From DATDDB01 sp035260545 (GTDB lineage Bacteria; Pseudomonadota; Gammaproteobacteria; Burkholderiales; Gallionellaceae): a DNA stretch of 32,468 bases. Where the stretch lies: the NCBI GenBank assembly GCA_035260545.1, contig DATFUZ010000073.1, positions 1 to 32,468 on the forward strand, in the 5' to 3' direction. Positions 1-7,620 of this stretch are shown here, piece by piece. The position numbers and the translations under genes are program-made. The notes beneath the pieces were generated by a model that was given only the letters and a program-made list of their open reading frames with translations, searched no databases and was not told where the DNA came from. The stretch's first letter is position 1, and every line of letters starts with the position of its first letter.

Positions 1-617
1 ACGCAGATGAAGGCATTGCACTCCGCCGCCAGCACCTGCGCATAAGACTGTCCGGCCTCGAAATGGATATCCAGGCAGAGCGGCTCGGTCACCGGCCTTT
101 CAACGGCGCCAACCACGCCGTGGCTTCTGCCCGCAATCAGCCGCACACGCGCGCCACCGGGAGCAGAGAATTCGGGAATCGCCGCGCTCTTGATGTCGTG
201 ATACCAAGGCATGCACATTTTGTCCTTGGCCGCCAAGTTCACCCACAACTGGAGTCCCTCCATCTCACCGTTCGCCGGCTCCGGCATCTCGGAATGGACG
301 ATGCCCCGGCCGGCCGTCATCCATTGCACGTCGCCGCATTCCAGCAGGCCCCCGTGGCCCGCGTTGTCGCGATGCCGCATGCGCCCCGCAAGCATATAGG
401 TGACGGTTTCGAAGCCGCGATGCGGATGATCCGGAAAACCGGCGAGGTAATCGTCGGGATTGTCGGACTTGAACACATCCAGCATCAGGAAAGGATCAAG
501 CCGGCGCTGCAGTCCATGTGCAAGCAGGCGCGTAAGCTTGACGCCGGCGCCGTCCGAGATGGCCTGACCGGCGATAACATGCTCGATGGTGCGCGAGCAC
601 GTGACTGCAAACTCCAT
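1..617 (-). CDS. Pirin family protein (3' end cut by window edge)
   Basis: The minus-strand frame begins with ATG at 617, preceded by a G-rich Shine-Dalgarno (AGGGGGA) about 10 bases upstream, and stays open to the window edge; 205 codons are visible. The protein shows the pirin N-terminal cupin: DPFLMLD at residues 41-47, the metal-binding HPHRGFET at 64-71, and GDVQWMTAGRGIVHSEMP at 95-112. The expected iron ligands H64, H66, H108 and E110 are all present. Pirins are cytosolic bicupins; some bacterial members are quercetin dioxygenases, others have no settled role, so the substrate is unknown here. The second cupin lies mostly outside the window. Confidence 0.93.
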   Translation of the reverse strand, partial: MEFAVTCSRTIEHVIAGQAISDGAGVKLTRLLAHGLQRRLDPFLMLDVFKSDNPDDYLAGFPDHPHRGFETVTYMLAGRMRHRDNAGHGGLLECGDVQWMTAGRGIVHSEMPEPANGEMEGLQLWVNLAAKDKMCMPWYHDIKSAAIPEFSAPGGARVRLIAGRSHGVVGAVERPVTEPLCLDIHFEAGQSYAQVLAAECNAFIC

Positions 618-670
618 GATCCCGAATCCCCCTGTCGTGATTATCCCTTGGCCGGCTCTTCAGGGCCGGG

Positions 671-1117
671 TCACTTGGTGTTTCCGTGCGCGGACCTTCC
701 CTGGGCGGGCAGGCCTACGACTCCGTCGCCCGGCTTGATGCCGTGCGCGTCGAACCAGCCACGCTGCATTTCAAGCACATAGACCGCATCGCGCTGCGGG
801 TAATGAACTTCCAGCGTATTGGGGCGCATTTCCGCGATATTGATGATACGGCCATCGCGCCCGATGAAGGCGATGGACAGCGGCAGCGGCGTGTTCTTCA
901 TCCAGAATCCGTATCGCCCCGGCCCCGCAAACACAAACAGCATGCCGCAGTTGCCGCACAAATGGTCGCGATGCATCAGGCCGCGCTCCTGCGCCGCCAG
1001 CGTATCCGCCACCTCGGCGCTGACGGCCTGTCGGCCGATTCTGAGCACGATGTCGCCGCCCCAGGCCGGCGCCGCCAGCACCACGAGCGCCAGGATAATC
1101 AGACGTGCATTCTTCAT
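671..1117 (-). CDS. DUF192 family secreted protein
   Basis: A 148-residue protein with an N-terminal signal peptide (Lys/Arg start, hydrophobic stretch at about 6-17, likely cleavage after AWG near residue 20). The rest is the DUF192 fold: RGLMHR, GMLFVF, the hallmark FWMKNT-PLSIAFI, and YVLEM followed by a GIKPGD loop. It should act in the periplasm or be exported; the biochemical role of the family is not established. A CGNC motif just before GMLFVF gives two closely spaced cysteines that could form a disulfide or bind metal. It is divergent from the exonuclease gene at 1202, with about 84 bases between them. Confidence 0.9.
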   Translation of the reverse strand: MKNARLIILALVVLAAPAWGGDIVLRIGRQAVSAEVADTLAAQERGLMHRDHLCGNCGMLFVFAGPGRYGFWMKNTPLPLSIAFIGRDGRIINIAEMRPNTLEVHYPQRDAVYVLEMQRGWFDAHGIKPGDGVVGLPAQGRSAHGNTK

Positions 1118-1201
1118 GCCGTTAGTTTAGCAGGGCCCGGCCCACCGCGTTGGGCTACAATATGCAGTCGGCAATCCACGCCCCGAAACAACCCTTACGT
1201 C

Positions 1202-1978
1202 ATGAACCCCGTACTCGTTTTCGACATCGAAACCATTCCCGACATCGCCGGCGTGCGCGCCTTGCACGGACTGGATGACGCCCTGAGCGACGGGCAGATC
1301 GCCGAAATGGCGTTCCAGATGCGCCGCCAGAAGATCGGGAGCGATTTCCTGCCCCATCACCTGCACCGCGTGGCGGCAATCTCCTGCGTGCTGCGCGAGG
1401 GCGACAATTTCCGCGTGTGGTCGCTGGGCGAACCCGGCGAGGAAGAAGGAAGCCTGATCCAGCGCTTCTTCGACGGAATCGAGAAATATACGCCGCAGCT
1501 CGTCTCATGGAACGGCGGCGGCTTTGACCTGCCGGTGCTGCATTACCGGGGCCTGATCCACGGCGTGCAATGCCCGCGCTACTGGGACATGGGCGAGGAC
1601 GACCGCGACTTCAAGTGGAACAACTACATCAGCCGTTACCACTCGCGCCATCTGGACCTGATGGACCTGCTGGCGATGTACACCGGACGCGCCAATGCGC
1701 CCCTGGACGAACTGGCCAAGCTCATCGGCTTTCCCGGCAAGCTGGGCATGGACGGGAGCAAGGTGTGGGACGCCTGGCAGGAAGGCAGAATAGGCGAAAT
1801 CCGCGATTACTGCGAAACCGATGTCGTGAATACCTATTTGGTCTATGCGCGCTTCCAGTTGATGCGCGGACACTACACACGTGCGCAGTATGCGCAGGAG
1901 TGCGCACTGGTGCGCGATACGCTCTCCCGGCTGGAGGGCGCGCACTGGAAGGAATTTCTCGCGCAGTGGCCCCAGTAG
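1202..1978 (+). CDS. Predicted 3'-5' exonuclease, PolB-like (DEDDy)
   Basis: A 258-residue protein starting at ATG 1202; an upstream extension of the frame reads antisense through the DUF192 gene and is not credible. Exo I is VFDIET with D8 and E10, Exo II lies around WNGGGFDLPVL with D109, and Exo III is YCETD with Y203 and D207, giving the DEDDy catalytic set. It matches the stand-alone exonuclease family related to the proofreading domain of family B DNA polymerases (PF10108 type). It presumably degrades single-stranded DNA or RNA from the 3' end in the cytoplasm; the physiological substrate is unknown. No clear Shine-Dalgarno is seen. rlmD follows after 70 bases on the same strand. Confidence 0.88.
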   Translation: MNPVLVFDIETIPDIAGVRALHGLDDALSDGQIAEMAFQMRRQKIGSDFLPHHLHRVAAISCVLREGDNFRVWSLGEPGEEEGSLIQRFFDGIEKYTPQLVSWNGGGFDLPVLHYRGLIHGVQCPRYWDMGEDDRDFKWNNYISRYHSRHLDLMDLLAMYTGRANAPLDELAKLIGFPGKLGMDGSKVWDAWQEGRIGEIRDYCETDVVNTYLVYARFQLMRGHYTRAQYAQECALVRDTLSRLEGAHWKEFLAQWPQ

Positions 1979-2048
1979 CGCGTGGCCGCAACGACCCTGA
2001 ACAACCATCCGGCCAGCCACTGACCGGCATTCATCGAGACACCGAACC

Positions 2049-3395
2049 ATGTCCCGCAAGTCCGCCCAGCCTCCCGTCGTCATGCCTCCCGTTGTGGTCG
2101 AATCAATAGACCAGGAAGGGCGGGGCATCGCGCATGCCGAGGGCAAGGTCATCTTCATAGAAGGTGCGATCACCGGCGAGCGCGTCACCTATTCCTCGTA
2201 CCGCAAGAAGCCGAGTTTTGAAAACGCACAGGTGAGCGCCATTCTGCGCCCGTCGTTCATGCGCGTGCAGCCCAAGTGCATCCACTTCGGCATGTGCGGC
2301 GGCTGCTCCATGCAGCATCTGGACGCGATGGCGCAGGTATCGGTGAAGCAACGCATCCTGGAAGACAATCTGGAACGAATCGGCAAGGTCGAGCCGGAAA
2401 TCCTGCTGCGCCCGATCCAGGGCATGGCCTGGGCCTACCGCCAGCGCGCGCGCCTGTCGGTGCGGCGCGTGGACAAGAAAGGCAAGACGCTGGTTGGCTT
2501 CCACGAGAAGCGCAGCAGCTTTGTGGCGGACCTGTCGCGCTGCGAGATCCTTCCGCCAAAGATCTCGGCATTGATCCCGCTGCTGTCGGAACTGATGGAA
2601 GGGCTTTCCATCAGCGCCCGCTTGCCGCAGATCGAAGTGGCCTGCGGCGACCGGGTGGACGTGCTGGTGCTGCGCATCATGGAGCCGCTCACCGCGCAGG
2701 ATGAGGCTGCGCTGCGCGCCTTTGCGGACGCACATGACATCCAGTTCTGGCTGCAACCCAAGGGGCCGGAGACCTGCTACCCCTTTCACCCGCTGGATGC
2801 GCCGCCGCTCACCTACTCGCTGCCGGAATTCGGCGTGGAGATGCCGTTCGCGCCGACCGAGTTCACCCAGGTCAACCACCAGCTGAACCGCGTGATGGTG
2901 CAGCGCACGCTGCGGCTGCTCGACCCGCAGCCGGGCGAGCGTATCGCCGACTTCTTCTGCGGCCTGGGGAATTTCACCTTGCCCATCGCCAAGAGCGGTG
3001 CGACCGTGCTGGGAATCGAAGGCAGCGAGGCGCTGGTGCGCCGGGCCGGCCAGAACGCCGCGCACAACGGCCTGGGGGGGCGCGTGGCATTCCGCGCGAT
3101 GAACCTGTTCGAGATGGATGAGGCGGGACTGCAAGCGCTGGGACGCTTCGACCGCTGGCTGATCGACCCGCCGCGCGACGGCGCGATCGAACTGGTGAAG
3201 GCCATCACCCCGGAGATCGCCCCGCGGCATATCGTCTATGTGAGCTGCAACCCGGCGACGCTGGCGCGCGATGCGGCGGTGCTGGTGCACACCCAGGGCT
3301 ATACACTAAAGGCCGCGGGCGTGATGAACATGTTCCCGCAGACCTCGCATGTGGAATCGCTGGCGGTGTTCGAACGCCCGCCGGCAGAGGCTTGA
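2049..3395 (+). CDS. rlmD: 23S rRNA (uracil-1939-C5)-methyltransferase RlmD
   Basis: A 448-residue SAM-dependent methyltransferase that makes m5U1939 in 23S rRNA. An N-terminal TRAM-like RNA-binding domain (about 10-65) is followed by the iron-sulfur cluster cysteines C77, C83, C86 and C165. The Rossmann methyltransferase domain has the SAM motif DFFCGLGNFT at 301-310, IDPPR at 372-376, the nucleophile C400 in VSCNPATLARD, and the likely general base E436 in SHVESLAVFER. The length and all catalytic residues match RlmD rather than the cluster-less relatives. Its stop codon abuts the stop of the convergent HopJ gene with no intergenic base. Confidence 0.96.
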   Translation: MSRKSAQPPVVMPPVVVESIDQEGRGIAHAEGKVIFIEGAITGERVTYSSYRKKPSFENAQVSAILRPSFMRVQPKCIHFGMCGGCSMQHLDAMAQVSVKQRILEDNLERIGKVEPEILLRPIQGMAWAYRQRARLSVRRVDKKGKTLVGFHEKRSSFVADLSRCEILPPKISALIPLLSELMEGLSISARLPQIEVACGDRVDVLVLRIMEPLTAQDEAALRAFADAHDIQFWLQPKGPETCYPFHPLDAPPLTYSLPEFGVEMPFAPTEFTQVNHQLNRVMVQRTLRLLDPQPGERIADFFCGLGNFTLPIAKSGATVLGIEGSEALVRRAGQNAAHNGLGGRVAFRAMNLFEMDEAGLQALGRFDRWLIDPPRDGAIELVKAITPEIAPRHIVYVSCNPATLARDAAVLVHTQGYTLKAAGVMNMFPQTSHVESLAVFERPPAEA

Positions 3396-3743
3396 TCAGA
3401 CCCGTGGCTTGAGCGCATCGCCCTCGAAGGCGATGCCGATCCAGCCGATCTTCATGAAGTTGCGGATATTCTGGTGGTCCGTACCCTGCGGGTTGCCCAG
3501 CACGTCCTTGCGGTAATAATCGCCGAAACAGTGCAGCGTTTGCGCGGGGCTCAGCTGGTGCAGGCGGGCAAACGAGAACACCTTGCACGAGCCGTTGTTC
3601 TGGCCCGCGGCATTATTCATTTCGCCATTGCGGAAGGCAGTGGGGGTGAATTCATAGTTCGCCTCGACGGCAGCCATCGTGTCGTCGAAGGCAACAGCCT
3701 CGGGCGTCTCGGCGAGACGCTGCAAAAACGCAGCCAATTCCAT
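3396..3743 (-). CDS. HopJ-family protein (PF08888 type)
   Basis: A 115-residue protein. I chose ATG 3743, ten bases after AGGA; a TTG three codons upstream is possible but lies too close to that site. The whole length matches the HopJ family: YEFTPTAFRNG, NNAAGQNNGSCKVFSFA, FGDYYRKDVL and DHQNIRNFMKIGW. HopJ was named from a Pseudomonas syringae type III effector candidate, but relatives are widespread in free-living proteobacteria with no secretion context, and no secretion gene is seen here. A cytosolic housekeeping or stress role is more plausible; the function is unknown. Confidence 0.87.
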   Translation of the reverse strand: MELAAFLQRLAETPEAVAFDDTMAAVEANYEFTPTAFRNGEMNNAAGQNNGSCKVFSFARLHQLSPAQTLHCFGDYYRKDVLGNPQGTDHQNIRNFMKIGWIGIAFEGDALKPRV

Positions 3744-3804
3744 GTTGGGCAAATCCTGGTTGACGTGACGTGAATCCAGACCTCCGCGGCGCCATGCCGG
3801 CGGG

Positions 3805-3829
3805 CGTCCGTCCCGAAGCGGGACGGGCG
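3805..3829. terminator. GC-rich hairpin after the Bax inhibitor-1 gene
   Basis: An 11-bp stem (3805-3815 with 3819-3829, one G-U type pair) closes a 3-base AAG loop just downstream of the minus-strand stop at 3837. There is no following T-run in either direction, so it may be a transcript-end stabiliser or Rho-assisted terminator rather than a standard intrinsic terminator. Confidence 0.45.
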
Positions 3830-3836
3830 GCCAAGG

Positions 3837-4526
3837 CTATTCGCGTTCGCCCGCGAACGACATCAGCAGGTTGAGCAGATTGATGAAGATGTTGTAGATG
3901 TCCAGGTACAGGTTCAGGGTGGCCATCACGTAGTTGGTTTCGCCGCCGTGCACAATCCGGCTCACGTCGAACAGGATGTAAGCCGAGAACAGCATGACAG
4001 CAGCGGCGGAGACCGCCAGATTCAAGCCCGGGATGTGCAGGAAGATGCCGGCCAGCGAGGCGACAATCAGCACGATCAGGCCGATGAACAGGAACTTGCC
4101 CATGAAGCTGAAGTCCTTGCGCGTCACGGTTGCCAGGCCTGCCAGCGAAAAGAAGATCAGCGAGGTGCCGCCGGCCGCCATGCCGATAAGTTGAGCACCG
4201 TTCTTCAGGTGCAGCGCGACTTGCAGGATGGGCCCGAGCATGATGCCGGCAAACAGGGTGAAGGCCAGCAGCAGCACCACGCCCCACACGCTGTCCCGCA
4301 GGGCCGTGACGGCGAACATCAGCCCCATCATCCCGGCAAACATGCCGAGCGAGAACAGCACGGGATGACCCGCCACAAAGGCGAAATTGATACCGGTGCC
4401 GATAACCGCACCGAATACGGTGGGAATCATGGTCAAAGCCAGCATCAGATAAGTGTTGCGCAGCACCTTGTTCTGCGCAATGGCGCTCGATGCGGACTGT
4501 ATTCCGGTAGTGTTTTCGTATTCCAT
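3837..4526 (-). CDS. Bax inhibitor-1/YccA family inner-membrane protein
   Basis: A 229-residue protein with about seven hydrophobic segments. The best start is ATG 4526: GGAG lies seven bases upstream, whereas the ATG at 4532 almost touches it. The cytosolic N-terminus is followed by TM segments near VLRNTYLMLALTMIPTVFG and VLFSLGMFAGMMGLMF, continuing to a last loop with GGETNYVMATLNLYLDIYN, which is the BI-1 family C-terminal signature. E. coli relatives are YccA (which modulates FtsH) and YbhL. Family members can form calcium-leak or pH-sensing channels; no specific role can be read from this locus. It lies 3' of the tRNA pair. Confidence 0.92.
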   Translation of the reverse strand: MEYENTTGIQSASSAIAQNKVLRNTYLMLALTMIPTVFGAVIGTGINFAFVAGHPVLFSLGMFAGMMGLMFAVTALRDSVWGVVLLLAFTLFAGIMLGPILQVALHLKNGAQLIGMAAGGTSLIFFSLAGLATVTRKDFSFMGKFLFIGLIVLIVASLAGIFLHIPGLNLAVSAAAVMLFSAYILFDVSRIVHGGETNYVMATLNLYLDIYNIFINLLNLLMSFAGERE

Positions 4527-4693
4527 TTCCATTCTCCAGTATTCGGTTAACCAGCCGTCGTGGGCCGAAGCTCTCGGGGACCGCTGTATCAATGCGCTAT
4601 TCTACAACCATCCGCCGGAATATGCCGGAGCCCGCGCAGCAGCCGGACGCCGAATCGAATGAGGGAAATTGCCGGACGGCCGGCGCATGCCGC

Positions 4694-4718
4694 GTCCAAA
4701 GGCCCCGAGGCCGTGGAC
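4694..4718. terminator. Hairpin downstream of tRNA-Thr
   Basis: GTCCA at 4694-4698 pairs with TGGAC at 4714-4718, and inner GGCC at 4701-4704 pairs with GGCC at 4709-4712, interrupted by a small internal bulge. It sits 16 bases beyond the encoded CCA end of tRNA-Thr on the minus strand. No T-run follows, so termination function is only suggested. The rest of 4527-4693 holds no gene I can support. Confidence 0.35.
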
Positions 4719-4733
4719 CTTGAGACCAAGGAA

Positions 4734-4809
4734 TGGTGCCGCCTATCGGATTCGAACTGATGACCTACCGCTTACAAGGCGGTTGCTCTACCAACTGAGC
4801 TAAGGCGGC
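4734..4809 (-). tRNA. tRNA-Thr (anticodon TGT)
   Basis: The minus strand folds as a complete 76-base cloverleaf including encoded CCA (4734-4736). The acceptor stem is GCCGCCT with AGGCGGC, the D-arm contains TTAGCTCAGTTGGTAGAGC, the anticodon loop is CTTGTAA giving TGT, and the T-arm contains GTTCGAATC. It reads ACA (and by wobble other ACN) threonine codons. It lies 44 bases downstream of tRNA-Lys and is probably cotranscribed with it. Confidence 0.96.
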
Positions 4810-4853
4810 TTTGTCCTGTAGCGGGCGAACCCGGACAAACGTACTTGAATCTG

Positions 4854-4929
4854 TGGTAGGTCGTGGCAGATTCGAACTGCCGACCAACGGATTAAAAGTC
4901 CGCTGCTCTACCGGCTGAGCTAACGACCC
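4854..4929 (-). tRNA. tRNA-Lys (anticodon TTT)
   Basis: A 76-base cloverleaf with encoded CCA at 4854-4856. The anticodon loop CTTTTAA gives TTT for AAA/AAG. The acceptor stem GGGTCGT pairs with ACGACCT, leaving a G1-U72 wobble as the terminal pair where E. coli tRNA-Lys has G1-C72. The D-arm TTAGCTCAGCCGGTAGAGC and T-arm GTTCGAATC are standard. tRNA-Lys next to the tol-pal-cpoB cluster is also seen in E. coli. Confidence 0.96.
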
Positions 4930-4950
4930 ACTTCCCGAAAGGAAGCGCGC

Positions 4951-4978
4951 ATTATACGGAATTGACGTGCCCTGTCAA
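4951..4978 (-). promoter_or_regulatory. Consensus sigma-70 promoter of the tRNA-Lys/tRNA-Thr unit
   Basis: On the minus strand a perfect TTGACA (4973-4978) is followed after 16 bases by a perfect TATAAT (4951-4956). A GC-rich GCGCGC discriminator follows, as expected for a stable-RNA promoter under stringent control. TTGAC is mirrored by GTCAA seven bases further on, giving an inverted repeat over the -35 box. A short leader hairpin CTTCC/GGAAG (4931-4935 with 4941-4945) lies between the expected start site and the mature tRNA-Lys. Confidence 0.85.
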
Positions 4979-4998
4979 TGTAACGCCGTGTGTTTGAG

Positions 4999-5694
4999 TC
5001 AGTTTTCGCGATAGCGAGTGGGGTCCGCCACGCCCGCGGCCTCGAATCCGGCGCGGCGCAGGCGGCACGAATCGCAGACACCACAAGCGCGGCCCTGCAT
5101 GTCGGCCTGGTAGCATGAGACTGTCATGCCGTAGTCCACGCCAAGCTGCACACCCTGGCGGATGATGTCGGCCTTGGAGAGCGAGATCAGCGGCGTGTGC
5201 AGCTTCAGCGGGCTGCCTTCGACCGCCGCCTTGGTCGCCAGATTGGCCATATGTTCGAACGCGGCGATGTATTCCGGACGGCAGTCCGGATAACCGGAGT
5301 AGTCCACCGCGTTCACGCCGATGAAGATGTCCCGCGCGCCCAGCACCTCGGCCCAGGCCAGCGACAGCGACAGCATGATGGTATTGCGCGCCGGCACATA
5401 GGTGACGGGGATGCCCTCGGAAGGCTGCTGCGGCACGTCTATGCTGGCATCGGTCAGCGCGGAGCCGCCGAACGCGGTCAGATCGATGTTGATCACGCGG
5501 TGCCGGGCGGCGCCCAGGCGCTGCGCCACGCGTTGCGCGGCGTCCAGCTCGGCATGGTGGCGCTGGCCGTAGTCCACGCTGAGCGCATGGCAGACATAAC
5601 CCTCATGCCGCGCCATCGCCAGCACGGTGGCGGAATCCAGTCCGCCTGACAATAGCACGACCGCGTGTTTCAAGGCATCAGCGCCCACGTTCAT
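4999..5694 (-). CDS. queC: 7-cyano-7-deazaguanine synthase QueC
   Basis: QueC converts 7-carboxy-7-deazaguanine, ammonia and ATP to preQ0, the queuosine precursor. The protein is 231 residues from ATG 5694. The PP-loop ATPase motif SGGLDS is at 16-21, followed by DYGQRH and PARNTI, and a C-terminal zinc site CYQ...CGVCDSC. The start is ambiguous: GGGGAG directly touches the ATG, while GTG two codons later (5688) is spaced six bases from it and may be the true start. Either way the gene overlaps the 3' end of queE by 11-17 bases, implying coupled translation. It is the last protein gene of the block before the tRNA promoter. Confidence 0.95.
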   Translation of the reverse strand: MNVGADALKHAVVLLSGGLDSATVLAMARHEGYVCHALSVDYGQRHHAELDAAQRVAQRLGAARHRVINIDLTAFGGSALTDASIDVPQQPSEGIPVTYVPARNTIMLSLSLAWAEVLGARDIFIGVNAVDYSGYPDCRPEYIAAFEHMANLATKAAVEGSPLKLHTPLISLSKADIIRQGVQLGVDYGMTVSCYQADMQGRACGVCDSCRLRRAGFEAAGVADPTRYREN

Positions 5695-6319
5695 CTCCCC
5701 ACAGCAATTTATGCAATTGCACTTGCATGCGCACCGGCAGTTCGTCGCGCAGGATCCAGTCGGCCAGCAGGGCAGGCGCAAGCTGGCCCTGCACCGGCGC
5801 GAACAGCACCGCGCACTTGCGATCCAGGGCATGTTCGGCCAGCACTTGCTTCGCCCACTGATAATCCGCCTCGCCGGTCAGCACCAGCTTGAGCTCGTCG
5901 CGCGGACCGAGATGATCGAGGTTGGACCACAGATTCCTCTCTACTTCGCCCGAGCCCGGCGCCTTGAGGTCCACCACCTTCGCGACCCGCGCGTCCACGG
6001 CGCTCACGTCCAGCGCTCCGCTGGTTTCGAGCGACACGTCATAGCCCGCGTCGCACAGTGCGGTCAGCAACTCGAGGCAGTTCTTCTGCGCCAGCGGCTC
6101 GCCGCCGGTAACCGTCACGTGGCGCGTGCGATGGCGCGCGACCTCTTCGAGGATCTGCGCAATCTCCATGTTATGCCCGCCGGTGAAGGCATAGCTGGTA
6201 TCGCACCAGGTGCAGCGCAACGGACAGCCGGTGAGGCGGATGAATACGGTGGGCAGCCCGACACGGCTGGTCTCACCCTGCAATGAATGGAATATTTCGC
6301 TGATGCGCAATTGCGGCAC
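5678..6319 (-). CDS. queE: 7-carboxy-7-deazaguanine synthase QueE (radical SAM)
   Basis: A 213-residue enzyme that contracts 6-carboxytetrahydropterin to 7-carboxy-7-deazaguanine, the step before QueC. The N-terminus carries the family SLQGETSRVG substrate loop, then the radical SAM cluster motif with C32, C36 and C39 in CPLRCTWCD, VTGGEPL near residue 95, and a C-terminal LHKLLWGDERGR that fits the family end. It follows cpoB by 33 bases and overlaps queC, so the two queuosine genes are cotranscribed with the tol-pal genes. QueD and QueF are not in the window. Confidence 0.95.
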   Translation of the reverse strand: MPQLRISEIFHSLQGETSRVGLPTVFIRLTGCPLRCTWCDTSYAFTGGHNMEIAQILEEVARHRTRHVTVTGGEPLAQKNCLELLTALCDAGYDVSLETSGALDVSAVDARVAKVVDLKAPGSGEVERNLWSNLDHLGPRDELKLVLTGEADYQWAKQVLAEHALDRKCAVLFAPVQGQLAPALLADWILRDELPVRMQVQLHKLLWGDERGR

Positions 6320-6352
6320 GATTGTAATCGCCCCGGGAAGAGGCGCTCCGGG

Positions 6353-7090
6353 TTACTTGAGGGACTTCAGGCGCTTCTTGGCGCGGGGCGCCATCGGGCT
6401 CTTCGGGTACTTGGCGATAAGCTGCTTGAGCGTCTTTTTGGCCTTGGTCATGTCGCCCAGTTCCTGGTAGCAGATCGAGGTGCCGAGCAGTGCGTTGGGC
6501 GCAGTGTTGCTGTCCGGGAACTTTGTAGCCGCCGTCAGGTAGCTGTTGACGGCATTCTTGCAGTCATGCAGGCCGTAATATGCCACTCCCATGTGGTAAT
6601 AGGCATTGGGCGCCAGCGTGGAGCCGGGATATTTGGTCAGGAATGCCATGAATCCATGTATGGAATCCTGCAACTTGTGCGCCTTGAACTGCGCATAGGC
6701 CGCGTTGAAGTCGCGGTTTTCCGCGACGGGATCGATGGGTGCCGGAGCGGGCGGCGCCGCCGCGGCGACCGCCGAGGCGGCGGACTCGAGCTTGCGCATG
6801 CGCGTGTCGAGATCTATGTAGAAATCCTTCTGCCGCTTCTCTGCATCCTGCAGATCATGCTGCAGCTCTTCGTTTTCGCCCTGCAGCTTGCGCACCGTTT
6901 CATTGAGGGTGTCGATTTGCGACTGCAGGCCCATCATGGCCCGGGAGCTTTGATTGCTGTTGTCTTCCAGGAGCGAAACGCGTCCTTCCAGCTCCTTGAG
7001 TTGCTTGGCCGTCTTCTCGTCCGTGAACAGGCCCGCGTGGGCCTGTCCGGCGAAAACGCCTGCAACCAGCAGCAAAAGAACGCGTTTCAT
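6353..7090 (-). CDS. cpoB: Cell division coordinator CpoB (YbgF), Tol-Pal associated
   Basis: A 245-residue periplasmic protein from ATG 7090, with signal peptide VLLLLVAGVFAGQAHAG. Residues about 25-95 form a heptad-rich coiled coil (trimerisation region), followed by a Pro/Ala linker and three tetratricopeptide repeats (YAQFKAHKLQDSIHGF, AYYHMGVAYYGLHDC, ALLGTSICYQELGDM). CpoB links outer-membrane constriction by Tol-Pal to septal peptidoglycan synthesis by PBP1B. It starts 7 bases after the pal stop, the conserved position for this gene. Confidence 0.95.
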   Translation of the reverse strand: MKRVLLLLVAGVFAGQAHAGLFTDEKTAKQLKELEGRVSLLEDNSNQSSRAMMGLQSQIDTLNETVRKLQGENEELQHDLQDAEKRQKDFYIDLDTRMRKLESAASAVAAAAPPAPAPIDPVAENRDFNAAYAQFKAHKLQDSIHGFMAFLTKYPGSTLAPNAYYHMGVAYYGLHDCKNAVNSYLTAATKFPDSNTAPNALLGTSICYQELGDMTKAKKTLKQLIAKYPKSPMAPRAKKRLKSLK

Positions 7091-7097
7091 GCCTGGA

Positions 7098-7610
7098 TTA
7101 CCTGCGGTAGACCAAGTCGGTGCGGCGGTTTTCCTTCCAGCAGCTTTCTGCATGGCAGGTGGCCTTGGGCTTTTCCTTGCCGTTGCTCACCGCGTCGATC
7201 TGGCCGGCCTTGGCACCGCCCGCCAGCAGCAGCTTCTTCACGCCATCGGCGCGACGCTGACCCAGCGCCAGGTTGTATTCGGAACTGCCACGTTCGTCGC
7301 AATTGCCTTCCACGCGCACGTCGGCGCCGGGGTGCGACGCCAGGTACTGGGCGTGCGCCGCGACGAGGGGGCGGTCTTCCTTCTGAACAACGGAGACATC
7401 CAGCGGGTAATACACGCTGCGCTTGGCCAGCGGGCTGTTCGGGTCATCCAGCGGATCGGTCGCCACCGCCGGTTGCTGCTGGCTGGCACCCGTCTGCGCC
7501 GTCTTGTCCTGATTATTGGTCTGCTGCGCTGCCTGCTTGGCCGGCGGGGTCGTACAGGCACCGAGCAAACCCGCCATCAGCACCATCGTCAATACCGCAC
7601 TCTTCTTCAC
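7098..7610 (-). CDS. pal: Peptidoglycan-associated lipoprotein Pal
   Basis: A 170-residue outer-membrane lipoprotein starting at GTG 7610, four bases after a strong GGAGG. The lipobox LLGAC places the acylated cysteine at residue 19. A Gln/Thr/Ala-rich linker leads to the OmpA-like peptidoglycan-binding domain, with VEGNCDERGSSEYNLALGQRRADGV containing the Asp and Arg that bind meso-diaminopimelate. It anchors the outer membrane to the wall and is mobilised by TolB/TolQRA at the division site. Confidence 0.97.
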   Translation of the reverse strand: MKKSAVLTMVLMAGLLGACTTPPAKQAAQQTNNQDKTAQTGASQQQPAVATDPLDDPNSPLAKRSVYYPLDVSVVQKEDRPLVAAHAQYLASHPGADVRVEGNCDERGSSEYNLALGQRRADGVKKLLLAGGAKAGQIDAVSNGKEKPKATCHAESCWKENRRTDLVYRR

Positions 7611-7620
7611 ATTACCTCCG

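Noticed and set aside
3396..3743. HopJ as evidence for a type III secretion system
   Set aside because: The family is widespread in bacteria without such systems, and no chaperone, apparatus or regulator genes are nearby.
4734..4929. Integration site of a mobile element at the tRNA genes
   Set aside because: Both tRNAs are intact, no duplicated 3' tRNA end or integrase is found, and flanking genes are ordinary.
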